Assembly (NCBI GenBank): GCA_964559865.1
Contig: CAZLJD010000041.1
Span: forward strand, 17,618-81,617
Source of the DNA: JAGHAJ01 sp964559865 [NCBI: uncultured Synergistota bacterium]
GTDB lineage: Bacteria; Synergistota; JAGHAJ01
Length of the DNA stretch: 64,000 nucleotides
Direction of reading: 5' to 3'
The notes beneath the pieces are model-generated. The model made no database searches. It was not told where the DNA came from and saw nothing but the letters and a program-made list of their open reading frames with translations. Below, one piece after another: positions 8,031 to 16,889 of this stretch; the stretch's first letter is position 1, and each line of letters opens with the position of its first letter. The position numbers and the translations under genes are program-made.

Positions 8031-10492
8031 GGCCTGAGAGGTTAAAAATAAGAAACTTTCTCGGTATAGTAGAAGCAGACATAAAATTCACAGATAGGAA
8101 CGTATTTGCCATATTAGGAGATAACGGTGCTGGTAAGTCCAGCATATTGGAAGCAATGTACTTTGCACTATTTGGAGAGACACTCCGATTCGGAGGAAAG
8201 GAAAAGAGATCTGCCATAAATAGACACTCTACTGAGGAAAAGCCAAAAGCAATCGTAGAGTTTACATTTTCGAACGCAAGTAGCAAATACAGGATAAAGA
8301 GGGTGATCTACGCAAGCAAACAATCAACCACCTCGATACTCGAGAAACTGTCTCCTATGAATACAACTTTTACAAGAGATATAGACAAAGAGATAAGGAA
8401 ACTCATACAGGTAGACAAAGAGATATTCAAAAAAACCATCCTTCTACCGCAAGGAGAGATGACGGGGTTTATATCGAGCAGAAAGGCAGAAACCGTGAAG
8501 AACATACTAACAGGCATATTCGGTATAAGCACATTATCAGAGATCAAGAAGATTGTTTCACAAAAGCACAGTGAAGTAAAAGGCAAATATGAAGAAAAAC
8601 AATCAAGAGTAGAAGCACTAAGCACAATAGGAGGAAGGATACTCGAAGACGCATTAAACGAAAGCAAATCTCGTATAAAAGAGGCAGAGAGAGAGGCAAA
8701 AAGGTTAAAAGAAGCAATAAACAAATTAAACCAAGAAATACAAACCACCATTAACCTTCTTGCTACTCGAAAGAGGATCCAAGAAAAAGAAGCAAAAATA
8801 AGACAAAAAGAGGCAGAAATCAAAGAGCTCTCAGAAAGGGTGAAGGAAGACGAACTAATCGAGAAAATACGAACTATAAAGCCATACTACGAAATACTTG
8901 AAGAAAAGGGGAAAAGGATAAATGATGTTAGAAAAGCAATAAAGGAAACAACAGAAAAAATAGAAGAACTGGAGAGAAACAAATCAGAAATCGAAAAAAG
9001 ACTCCAAAAAATCAAAGAAAGGCTGAACACATACGAATTGTGCAGACCTTTACATAAACAGTTCACAGAACTTCTACAAGCTATCAAGACAAACAAGACA
9101 AACAAAGGAAAGATAGAACATTCGCTCTGGAAGGAACAAAAAGAAGCCGAAAGCCTCAAATTAGAGTTAACAAGGCTGATTGAAAAGAAAAAAGATCTGC
9201 CATATTCCGAAAGAGAGCTACTTATTATGAAACTAAAAAAGGATCTACAAGTGGGGGATAAATGTCCCATTTGCGGAAACACCATAGAAAACCTCGAAGC
9301 ACACAGAAACCATATAGATACAGAGACGCTAAAGACCGCCATGGAATTAGAAACAAACATAGAGAAGCTCAAACAAGAAATACAATCCTATAAAAAAGTT
9401 ATTCTATCCTTAGAGGAGCAAGCAAACAATCTATCATTAGAGATAACAAGACAGGAAGAAGAACTAAAAGGGTTGCAAGACGAAATAGAAAAAAAGACCG
9501 GGATCCTGGCAAAGCAATTTCAAGAAAACTTAGAGAAACTAACCAAGCAGAAAAACGCATATGAAAATGCTTACATCAGGGCAGAAACTACATTGGAAAA
9601 CCTGAAAAAAACAGCAGAGGAATACCAAAAAGCACTCCAAACATTCATCAATGAGCACGAGAAAGAGAAATTGAGATTCGACAGTAAATTCAAGCAAGCA
9701 GGCATTGACCAAGATACATTTCTAAAATACAAGGATAGGGAACCAACAGATGCAAAAAAGAGGGTTCAACAACTACAAACAGAAATCCAGCAATTAAAAA
9801 CAGACATAGCATCAGAAAAAAGTTTAGTTGACACAGAAACTCCTATCTCTGAGGTAGAAAGGTTGCTCAAACAAAGAGAAGATGAAAAAAGCGAAAAGGA
9901 AACAAAGTTAGAAGAGGTAGCAAAACTTCAAGGCAGTCTAAGAAAAGAGATCGAAAATATTCAAAACAGAATAGAAGAACTTGAAGAGCTAAAAGAACAG
10001 GTAAAAAAGGTGGAAAGAGAGTACATCACAACAAGAAAGTTAAACTACTATCTTGAGAGCAATAGATTCCCTGCATATGTATCAGACTACTACCTCAACG
10101 CCATAGTGGAGAGGGCGAACCACATACTTTTCAGGTTTTTTAGCGGCAAATACACACTAAGTACCCAGAACAGTGAACTAAGAATAATAGACAAAAACCT
10201 GCCTGATAATGATGTCTCCATAGACAGCCTTTCGGGGGGAGAAAAAGTACTCGTATCAATGGCTATTGCGATGGCCATAACTGAGCTTACAACAAATCAC
10301 ATAGACATGTTATTTATAGACGAGGGTTTTTCTCCCTTAGACAATAACAACATTCAAGAAGTCGCAAAAGAGATACAGTTACTCGAAAGCACAAACAAGG
10401 TCATAGGTATAGTTACACATAATCAGGACTTCGCCGAGCAGTTCAACCACATACTAAAAGTGGAAAATGGGAGGGTAGAATGGCTAAGATAG
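8027..10492 (+). CDS. sbcC: Rad50/SbcC-type SMC-like ATPase
   Basis: ABC/SMC-type ATPase that tethers DNA ends and gates the Mre11 nuclease. Walker A is GDNGAGKSS at 31-39. The zinc hook CPIC is at 413-416, midway in two long coiled-coil arms (about 180-410 and 430-680). The signature LSGGEK is at 735-740, and Walker B MLFIDEGF has Asp765 and Glu766. At 821 residues it is nearer in size to archaeal Rad50 (about 850-900) than to Escherichia coli SbcC (about 1050). It overlaps sbcD by 4 bases and nurA by 13 bases, so the subunits are probably co-translated. Confidence 0.95.
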   Translation: MRPERLKIRNFLGIVEADIKFTDRNVFAILGDNGAGKSSILEAMYFALFGETLRFGGKEKRSAINRHSTEEKPKAIVEFTFSNASSKYRIKRVIYASKQSTTSILEKLSPMNTTFTRDIDKEIRKLIQVDKEIFKKTILLPQGEMTGFISSRKAETVKNILTGIFGISTLSEIKKIVSQKHSEVKGKYEEKQSRVEALSTIGGRILEDALNESKSRIKEAEREAKRLKEAINKLNQEIQTTINLLATRKRIQEKEAKIRQKEAEIKELSERVKEDELIEKIRTIKPYYEILEEKGKRINDVRKAIKETTEKIEELERNKSEIEKRLQKIKERLNTYELCRPLHKQFTELLQAIKTNKTNKGKIEHSLWKEQKEAESLKLELTRLIEKKKDLPYSERELLIMKLKKDLQVGDKCPICGNTIENLEAHRNHIDTETLKTAMELETNIEKLKQEIQSYKKVILSLEEQANNLSLEITRQEEELKGLQDEIEKKTGILAKQFQENLEKLTKQKNAYENAYIRAETTLENLKKTAEEYQKALQTFINEHEKEKLRFDSKFKQAGIDQDTFLKYKDREPTDAKKRVQQLQTEIQQLKTDIASEKSLVDTETPISEVERLLKQREDEKSEKETKLEEVAKLQGSLRKEIENIQNRIEELEELKEQVKKVEREYITTRKLNYYLESNRFPAYVSDYYLNAIVERANHILFRFFSGKYTLSTQNSELRIIDKNLPDNDVSIDSLSGGEKVLVSMAIAMAITELTTNHIDMLFIDEGFSPLDNNNIQEVAKEIQLLESTNKVIGIVTHNQDFAEQFNHILKVENGRVEWLR

Positions 10493-11574
10493 ACCCACGT
10501 GAATTTATAAAAGAGCTAAAGCCACACGCAGATTGGGGCATAGAACACATACAATCGGTAGAGGAATTGGAAAGACAAGAAGAGGAAAAGATACATCCAA
10601 AAGTTATAACAGACAAAGACATCAATGAAACGGAGATCTCATTAGATTCATGGAATAAATGGAAAGAGTCATACAAACCCCGTACCTTGTTCAAACCAGA
10701 GTCAGTAGTGTTTATAGACGGAAGGATGCGTGTACACAGTAGGTTTATCCTGCATGACAGAAACCCTGCTATCATAGGAGAAACTATAGCTGGTGGTATC
10801 ATCCTAAAAGGAGGAAAACTCTTTCTTGACTTCTCAAGCAACAAGCCACCAAAGATAATGAGGGTGCTCACTCTACCAGTGCAAGAAAGAGAAAGAGCAA
10901 AATCCATGGGCCTCAATGAACCCATTCAAATACCCATCATATCCACCAACAGGTCCATAGAGCTTCACATAGTCTCATCAGATACAAAGGCATCAGAATC
11001 AGAAAGGGCATACTCCGCCCTGTTAGAAACAATGAGACTACTCGAAAGAGAGGTAGTAAACCACTACTTCTCAGAATCCAATCACTTTATAATCAAAGAC
11101 GGCACACTGAGGCCGCCAGACAGAGAATTTATAAAAGGTAGGGGCCCTATCGGGCTAATAAAACGGATACACCAAGAAGAGATACCACCTGACTTCTTTG
11201 AAAGATTTATATACATGCTGGAAAGAGGTGAAAGAACCCCTTTCTTCTGCTACCGTATCTCGGAAAAACACACAACGATAAGAGTCATATCTTACATGAG
11301 GATAGCAGAAAAATTCCCAAGTGAACACCCCATAAGGGGAATAGTAAAAGTAGAGTTATTGTCAGATGAAAATAGTATAGATAATAGGGAAAAAGAGGAA
11401 ATAGCAGAAGCACTCGACTTTGTCAGCAGCTTGCTGCCAAAACTCACAAAGATACTGCCCATCCCACGATCTCCAGAAAATATATTTCCCATAATGTCGC
11501 TGGAAGATGCGCTTAGTAATTTCTTTCTTTCGTCTGATGTCGTAAAAACATCTTTTGAGAGGTGGTTAGCATAA
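10480..11574 (+). CDS. nurA: NurA-domain 5'-3' nuclease
   Basis: Nuclease that in archaea resects 5' strands together with the HerA hexamer. The RNase H-like catalytic Asp appears in VVFIDGRMR (Asp80), and a second conserved Asp in IIKDGTLR (Asp207), as in NurA proteins. A C-terminal region, about 240-320, with FCYRISEK and FPSEHPIRGIVKVELL matches the family's later strands. The 364-residue length is normal. The start behind GGAGGG overlaps sbcC, and the stop overlaps the herA-like gene as TAATG. Identification rests on these motifs and on the neighbours; the overall sequence is divergent. Confidence 0.85.
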   Translation: MAKIDPREFIKELKPHADWGIEHIQSVEELERQEEEKIHPKVITDKDINETEISLDSWNKWKESYKPRTLFKPESVVFIDGRMRVHSRFILHDRNPAIIGETIAGGIILKGGKLFLDFSSNKPPKIMRVLTLPVQERERAKSMGLNEPIQIPIISTNRSIELHIVSSDTKASESERAYSALLETMRLLEREVVNHYFSESNHFIIKDGTLRPPDREFIKGRGPIGLIKRIHQEEIPPDFFERFIYMLERGERTPFFCYRISEKHTTIRVISYMRIAEKFPSEHPIRGIVKVELLSDENSIDNREKEEIAEALDFVSSLLPKLTKILPIPRSPENIFPIMSLEDALSNFFLSSDVVKTSFERWLA

Positions 11575-13499
11575 TGAAACCCATAGGAACCGTTACGGGT
11601 ATAAACCCGATAACGCCATATGAATTCTATGTAAGGCTAAAAGTAGAGAACGGAAAACCCATCTACATGTTGCAGATGGACGAGATAGTCAAAGCCGAGT
11701 ATGAATATAAAAGGTTTGGTAAACTCAGGATATACGGGGTAGTAGTAGAAAACACTTGCAGGTGGGACCAAAATGACATTACAGGATACAAGGAAGATAT
11801 CATAGCCTCTGGTGGCATGATAGGAATACCAATATACTTAGCAAAAGTAGCAACCACGAGAATAATGAAATACATTAATGGAAGATGGATCGAAGATGAA
11901 ATCTCGGTACCACCTCCCGCTGGAACAGAGGTAGAACCAGTGGAAGAAGACGAAACAGACATCTCTCTTGCATTTGACAATCTGAAAGAAAAAGGTAGAG
12001 CCCTTCCTATAGGAGTCCTAACAAATGGAAGCGTTGCATACCTCGACACAGATTACATACTTGGCAACAACGGAGCACACATAAATGTATCAGGCCTATC
12101 CGGTGTAGCAGCAAAAACATCTTACACAACATTCCTCATCTACAGCATGTTAAACAGCACCTCCGTAACGAAGGAACTGGCATCCTCGAGATTCATCATT
12201 TTCAACGTAAAGGGAGAAGGACTACTCTTTCTGGACAGATGGAACAAGGAGTGGAAAGAAAAAGAAAGGACAGAAGACGAAGACTTCAAGAAATGGTGCG
12301 AAATGTTCAACAGGATGGGAATCAGACCTAGCGTTTTTAAGAATGTGGAGTTTTACTCACCAAGGGGAAAGCTAAAGAAACCAGATGTGAATTACAGAGT
12401 AGACGGCAAAGTGAAAATATTTGGATGGGATGCACTGGATGTTGTTACACTGGGACTCATCGAGTTCTTGTTTGACCCTTCTGAGCTTTCTGAAAATGTG
12501 AACATACAGCTTACCGTATCCGCACTCTCAGAAATATTAGAAAGAAATTACTCCACACTCAAAAACGAGGTATTAAGAAAACTGAGAAAGTCTTCCAAAG
12601 ATGAACCCAATGAAGGTGACAGCAGGGATAAACCCTTCCCATTTATAGATGAGATCGGATACGATCTCGACGGCCTCACAGAAGACCAGAAAGTAAGAGC
12701 ATACTTGCAGGCATGCAGAACAGAACCTAAAAAGATCTTAGAAGCTTATGGAATTCCTCCAACTATAAATGCCCTTGCAAACCTTCTAAAAGAAGAGAAA
12801 ATAAAAGACGAGTTAAGCGAAGAAATGATACAAGACAAGACAATAGGAGCAGTCTACAGGAGAATAAAAGCAGCACAAAAGCTTGATATATGGAAAGTAT
12901 GGGTAGACATGAGCACAGAATCCATGTTCTTCACACCATCAAAATATGAGGAACCCTCTTATCACATAAACTGGGATAGAAAAGGAGGAATAACGGTAAT
13001 AGACATCTCCAAGCTGCGACACAGAGCGCAGATATTCGTTGTAGGCTCCATACTGAAACAGGTACTGCAAAAGAAAGAAGCGGGGTTGATAAAGGAACCC
13101 GTGTTTATATACCTCGATGAATTGAATAAGTATGCTCCTCGCAGTGGAGGTGGACCCCTGGGAAGCATATTCAGAGACATTGCAGAAAGGGGAAGATCTT
13201 TTAAGATCATACTCATTGGAGCAGAGCAAACAGCATCTGAAGTAGACTACAGGGTGATAACACAGGCATCTACCACGGTAGTAGGCAGGCAAAAATTGGC
13301 AGAGCTGAAAAAAGACGAATATGCGCATCTGGTTGGCGCTCAAAAGGAGAAAGCAGCACATCTCGTACAAGGAGAAGTAATCATAGACCAACCATTTCTA
13401 AGAGTACCACTGCTGGTAAAATTCCCTCTAACACCGTGGTCAACGAGAGAGGACTCAGAGGTACCAGAGAGACAGGAGAATTTCGATGACTTCTTGTGA
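11574..13499 (+). CDS. HerA/FtsK-like DNA-translocating ATPase with a variant P-loop
   Basis: Probable hexameric DNA pump that partners NurA. The N-terminal beta barrel (about residues 1-65) is HAS-barrel-like: IGTVTGINPITPYEF and RLRIYGVV-type strands. The ATPase core follows, with Walker B FIYLDELNKYAP (Asp515, Glu516), an IAERGRSFKIILIG sensor region and a late Arg/Gln-rich stretch. The expected Walker A site reads GLSGVAAKTS (174-183), not GxxGxGKT: one Gly of the loop is replaced and the spacing differs. The frame extends to a GTG at 11562, but the Shine-Dalgarno GAGGTGG favours the ATG at 11574. Length is 641 residues, longer than archaeal HerA (about 500), with an insert around 230-440. 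Confidence 0.85.
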   Translation: MKPIGTVTGINPITPYEFYVRLKVENGKPIYMLQMDEIVKAEYEYKRFGKLRIYGVVVENTCRWDQNDITGYKEDIIASGGMIGIPIYLAKVATTRIMKYINGRWIEDEISVPPPAGTEVEPVEEDETDISLAFDNLKEKGRALPIGVLTNGSVAYLDTDYILGNNGAHINVSGLSGVAAKTSYTTFLIYSMLNSTSVTKELASSRFIIFNVKGEGLLFLDRWNKEWKEKERTEDEDFKKWCEMFNRMGIRPSVFKNVEFYSPRGKLKKPDVNYRVDGKVKIFGWDALDVVTLGLIEFLFDPSELSENVNIQLTVSALSEILERNYSTLKNEVLRKLRKSSKDEPNEGDSRDKPFPFIDEIGYDLDGLTEDQKVRAYLQACRTEPKKILEAYGIPPTINALANLLKEEKIKDELSEEMIQDKTIGAVYRRIKAAQKLDIWKVWVDMSTESMFFTPSKYEEPSYHINWDRKGGITVIDISKLRHRAQIFVVGSILKQVLQKKEAGLIKEPVFIYLDELNKYAPRSGGGPLGSIFRDIAERGRSFKIILIGAEQTASEVDYRVITQASTTVVGRQKLAELKKDEYAHLVGAQKEKAAHLVQGEVIIDQPFLRVPLLVKFPLTPWSTREDSEVPERQENFDDFL

Positions 13500-14247
13500 T
13501 CTAACCATAGATGTAAGTCTCTTGCCCAACAGAATATCAAATTCAGACATAGCTATAGGAGTAGATGTGCTTAGAGCAAGTTCGAGCATAGTAACTGCAT
13601 TGGCTAACGGTGCGGAATGTGTAATAATCACTTCATCTGTAAAGAAGGCAAAAAAACTCAAAAAAAGCATACCAAATTCCATACTCGCAGGCGAAAGAAA
13701 CACAGTAAAGATAAAAGGATTCGATGTAGGAAACTCACCATCAGAGATGTCTAAATGCAACTTAAGAGACAAAACTGTAATACTCACAACTACTAATGGA
13801 ACAAAACTTCTAAAAAAGTTAAAAGAGCACTCAAAAGTAGTCCTCACAGCATCTGTGTTAAATCTATCCTCCATAGCAAATACAATAAGAGAAGCGCATC
13901 ACTCAAAGGGGATAAAAAGCGTACTTATCGCCTGTGCTGGTGTAAAGGGAAACACATCCATAGATGACATAGCTATAGCAGGTTTACTAATAAAGGAAAT
14001 AACCAAACTTACAAAAGCAAAGCTAACAGACTCAGCAGAAATCTCAGTAAGGCTCTTCAACTCTTATAGGTCCATAAAGGAGATCTTTCTAAACTCTGAA
14101 AGTGGTAGGAGGGTCATCGCTGCAGGGTACAGCGATGACATAGACTTCTGTGCACAGATGAATCTCTATCCCCTATCACCATTACTCTTTGAAGACACAT
14201 ACCTGTATCTCAAAACCTTCAAGGGGTTAAGCGCTCTGCCCTTATAG
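13486..14247 (+). CDS. comB: 2-phosphosulfolactate phosphatase family protein (ComB-like)
   Basis: The ComB family is known for the Mg-dependent phosphatase of coenzyme M synthesis; in bacteria that make no coenzyme M its substrate is unclear. Conserved motifs are visible: IGVDVLRASSSIVTAL near the N-terminus, LAGERN, GFDVGNSPSEM, and LTTTNGTKLL. Length is 253 residues, typical of the family. It starts inside the herA-like gene behind AGGAG, so it is the last gene of the resection operon. Its last 82 bases overlap the end of the LysM/M23 gene on the other strand. No other coenzyme M genes are in the window, so I would not assign that pathway. Confidence 0.88.
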   Translation: MTSCDLTIDVSLLPNRISNSDIAIGVDVLRASSSIVTALANGAECVIITSSVKKAKKLKKSIPNSILAGERNTVKIKGFDVGNSPSEMSKCNLRDKTVILTTTNGTKLLKKLKEHSKVVLTASVLNLSSIANTIREAHHSKGIKSVLIACAGVKGNTSIDDIAIAGLLIKEITKLTKAKLTDSAEISVRLFNSYRSIKEIFLNSESGRRVIAAGYSDDIDFCAQMNLYPLSPLLFEDTYLYLKTFKGLSALPL

Positions 14248-15512
14248 TAAACCTCAAAGAAGAGGTGTGGTCCAGTAGACCTACCAGTACTCCCTACGCT
14301 ACCTATCTTCTGCCCCCTGTAAACCCACTGCCCCTTTCTAACATATATCCTATGCAAGTGCCCATAAGTGGTTATCCACCCACCACCATGGTCTATGATG
14401 ACAACTCTTCCATAACCACCCATCCAACCACTATAAACCACTTTTCCCCTATCTGCTGCAACAACAGGTCTTCCGCGATAAGTAGCAATGTCTATACCCG
14501 GATGGAACTCCCACCTATACCTCCTGAAAGGGTTTCTCCTCCATCCAAAGCCAGACGTTATCTTACCACTAGTCGGCCATATAAACTTTCCCACACCAAC
14601 ATGCCTTGAAAGTACAGACACCTTCTTTAAAAAACCACTCATCTTCGTCCTATAGCCCTTGCTGTGTATCCTGCTAATTATAACACCGTTAGAAAACCTC
14701 AAGCCCGGACTCACCGGTATAAGAACAAGCTGTCCTATCTGCATGGTCCTCGGAGACTTTATGTGATTCAGAGCAAGCAGTTTGGAAAAGCTTACATGAA
14801 ACCTCCTTGCTATAATCCAGGGATTATCCCCGGGTCTAAGTCTGTAGCGAATGTACTGTACCTTCTTGGGGGTATAACCCTTGGAGGTTATCCTTATCCT
14901 CATACCGGGCCTCAAACGGTTTGGATTAACTATATTATTCACAACCATCAGCTGTCTGACACTTACGTGGTAACGCATCGCCACATCCCAAAGCGTATCC
15001 CCCTTCTTGAGTATATACACTACAGCCTTTTGCTTAGCTATAGGCTTTTTCGTAACTCTTCCAGCCTTAGGTACATGACGAGCATTTTTCGCCCGAACAT
15101 GCAAAGGTAGAACTATCACCTTTCCCGGCTTCAGACACCTGGAGTTACTCACATGGTTTACCTTTAAGAGCTGTCTTAGTGATACACCATACTTACGGGC
15201 AATATCCCATAAGGTATCACCCGGTTTCATGGTATAAGTCTTTACGCCCTTTACATTGCTCACCTTTGCTGCTTTCCTTTCCACTTTGACCTCAGTTCCC
15301 GGTATCTTTATCCTACGGCCTGGCCTAAGTATGGTAGAGCTACTTAAGCCATTTACTTTCATCAATTTCCGCAGATTGACATTAAACTTATGCGCAATCT
15401 CCCAGAGCGTATCCCCCTTTTTTACAACATATACCCTATAACCTGCAGCAAACCCCACCCCTATTCCTGCAAGAAGCAGAAACACCACAAATACAAGCAA
15501 ATACCTCCTCAA
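14166..15512 (-). CDS. LysM-repeat M23-family peptidoglycan endopeptidase
   Basis: Exported cell-wall hydrolase, or a scaffold for cell separation. It has a signal peptide (about 1-23), then four LysM repeats at about 27-71, 92-136, 164-209 and 221-266, each with a GD(T/N)xW core, then an M23 (LytM/NlpD-type) domain at about 310-432. The zinc ligands of an active M23 enzyme are present: HPGID (His337, Asp341), GHLH (His385, His387) and GPHLFFEV (His416). It should therefore be catalytic, unlike EnvC/NlpD activators. The TTG start follows GGAGGTG at 6 bases. The gene lies 16 bases after the M20 gene in the same direction, and its 3' end runs 82 bases into comB on the opposite strand. Confidence 0.93.
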   Translation of the reverse strand: MRRYLLVFVVFLLLAGIGVGFAAGYRVYVVKKGDTLWEIAHKFNVNLRKLMKVNGLSSSTILRPGRRIKIPGTEVKVERKAAKVSNVKGVKTYTMKPGDTLWDIARKYGVSLRQLLKVNHVSNSRCLKPGKVIVLPLHVRAKNARHVPKAGRVTKKPIAKQKAVVYILKKGDTLWDVAMRYHVSVRQLMVVNNIVNPNRLRPGMRIRITSKGYTPKKVQYIRYRLRPGDNPWIIARRFHVSFSKLLALNHIKSPRTMQIGQLVLIPVSPGLRFSNGVIISRIHSKGYRTKMSGFLKKVSVLSRHVGVGKFIWPTSGKITSGFGWRRNPFRRYRWEFHPGIDIATYRGRPVVAADRGKVVYSGWMGGYGRVVIIDHGGGWITTYGHLHRIYVRKGQWVYRGQKIGSVGSTGRSTGPHLFFEVYYKGRALNPLKVLRYRYVSSKSNGDRG

Positions 15513-15528
15513 ACCTCACACCTCCGGC

Positions 15529-16731
15529 TCAAGAAAGATAGTCCACAGCGAAGGCAACGAACAGAGCAGAACCCATATACAGAACATCCTCATCCACATC
15601 AAACTTAGGGTTGTGATGTGGATAAACTATGCCCTTTTCCGGGTTTCCTATACCAAGCAGGAAAAACAGCCCCGGAACCTTCTTAAGATAGAATGAAAAG
15701 TCCTCTCCTCCCATAGAAGGTTCAGGTTCCACAACTTTATCTTTGCCGAAAAGTTCTTCTGCAACCCTACGAAACCTCTTGGCAATCTCCAGATCATTTA
15801 TCGTAGGAGACAAAAATGGACTATACTTGTATTCACACTTACCCCCCAATGCCTTAGCAGTGTTCTCGAGCACCTCACCAAGTCTCTTAGAAACGAGAGT
15901 CCTTACCTCCTCGTTAAATGTTCTTATCGTCCCTATTACCTTTGCTTTCTCCGGTATGGCATTGAATACAGTTCCACCAGAGATAGCACCAAAGGTAACA
16001 ACTGCACTCTCCAGAGGATTGACATTACGGCTTACTATGGTCTGTGCATTTAAAACAGCAGAAGAAGCCATAACAATTGGGTCTACACACAGATGAGGAT
16101 AAGCACCATGACCTGCCTTCCCAATGAAGTCCGCTTCAAACTCATCACCTGAGGCCAATATTGGACCAGACTTAACACCTATAGTTCCAGAAGGCAACCC
16201 CATCCACACATGTATCCCCACAATGGCATCTACTGTTGGATTCTCAAGTACTCCATCCTTTATCATTGCTGCTGCCCCACTTCTATCCTCGTTCCGCTCA
16301 CTTTCCCACCCAGACCCCTCTTCACACGGCTGAAACACAAATTTAACCGTGCCTTTTATTTTATTCTTCATACCAGAAAGTAACTTCGCAGCACCTAATA
16401 ACATCGCAGTGTGCGCATCGTGACCACATGCATGCATTACGCCATCATTAACAGACTTATAAGGGACATCATTTTCTTCCTGAATGCCAAGCGCATCCAT
16501 ATCAGCTCTCATTGCAAGCACCCTTCCAGGATCAGTACCTCTCAGTATGCCCACAACACCCGTTCTTCCAACCTTTTCTATGACCTCTATACCCATCTTC
16601 CTAAGCTCTTCTGCAACTATACTGGAAGTCCTCTCTTCTTTAAATCCACGTTCCGGATGCTTGTGAAAGTCTCTACGCCACTCAATTATCTGCGAAGATA
16701 TAGCTTTTGCCTCTTCCACGATACTGTGCAT
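15529..16731 (-). CDS. M20 family metallopeptidase / N-acyl-amino acid amidohydrolase
   Basis: Zinc-dependent hydrolase of the M20D (HipO/AmaA/YtnL) group, which removes acyl groups from N-acyl amino acids or opens small peptides. The motifs MRADMDAL, MHACGHDAHTAMLLG (Cys102, His104) and QPCEEGSG (Glu137, Glu138) supply metal ligands and the catalytic base; GGEDFSFY near the C-terminus is also typical. It has 400 residues and no signal peptide, so it is cytoplasmic. A GGAGAGGAGA ribosome site precedes the ATG. It reads away from the tRNA-Pro gene and is followed by the LysM/M23 gene. Its substrate cannot be told from sequence; a role in peptide-derived nutrient use fits the two peptide transporters nearby. 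Confidence 0.92.
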   Translation of the reverse strand: MHSIVEEAKAISSQIIEWRRDFHKHPERGFKEERTSSIVAEELRKMGIEVIEKVGRTGVVGILRGTDPGRVLAMRADMDALGIQEENDVPYKSVNDGVMHACGHDAHTAMLLGAAKLLSGMKNKIKGTVKFVFQPCEEGSGWESERNEDRSGAAAMIKDGVLENPTVDAIVGIHVWMGLPSGTIGVKSGPILASGDEFEADFIGKAGHGAYPHLCVDPIVMASSAVLNAQTIVSRNVNPLESAVVTFGAISGGTVFNAIPEKAKVIGTIRTFNEEVRTLVSKRLGEVLENTAKALGGKCEYKYSPFLSPTINDLEIAKRFRRVAEELFGKDKVVEPEPSMGGEDFSFYLKKVPGLFFLLGIGNPEKGIVYPHHNPKFDVDEDVLYMGSALFVAFAVDYLS

Positions 16732-16766
16732 AATAGACCATCTCCTCTCCTTATTTAATATCCGTA

Positions 16767-16795
16767 TTGACTTATAGGCAATTTAGTGATTTAAT
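16767..16795 (+). promoter_or_regulatory. Promoter of tRNA-Pro
   Basis: TTGACT (16767-16772) and TTTAAT (16790-16795) are 17 bases apart. Initiation would fall near 16802, only a few bases before the mature tRNA 5' end at 16806, giving a very short 5' leader. An oppositely directed promoter for the M20 gene may share this interval but is not clear. Confidence 0.55.
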
Positions 16796-16805
16796 ATTTA
16801 CCAGT

Positions 16806-16883
16806 CGGGGCGTAGCGCAGTCTGGTTAGCGCGCCTGCTTCGGGAGCAGGAGGTCGGAGGTTCAAGTCCTCTCGCCCCGACCA
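16806..16883 (+). tRNA. tRNA-Pro (anticodon CGG), CCA encoded
   Basis: The cloverleaf is complete. The acceptor stem CGGGGCG pairs with CGCCCCG, the D stem is GCGC/GCGC, the anticodon stem CCTGC/GCAGG encloses loop TTCGGGA with anticodon CGG, and the T arm is GGAGG-TTCAAGT-CCTCT. Discriminator A and CCA are encoded at 16880-16883. It lies alone between two genes of the opposite strand, 6 bases from the end of the exported-protein operon, with no terminator seen. Confidence 0.97.
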
Positions 16884-16889
16884 TTATAT

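Noticed and set aside
1-14247. Archaeal origin of the contig
   Set aside because: The V-ATPase and Mre11-Rad50-NurA-HerA genes recall archaea, but bacterial promoters, Shine-Dalgarno sites, rpsB-tsf-frr, sepF and coaD show a bacterial chromosome; these systems are known from thermophilic bacteria too.
14265-15110. Open frames on the + strand across the LysM/M23 gene
   Set aside because: They are rich in Tyr/Pro/Thr, lack ribosome sites and homology patterns, and mirror the true LysM/M23 frame on the other strand.
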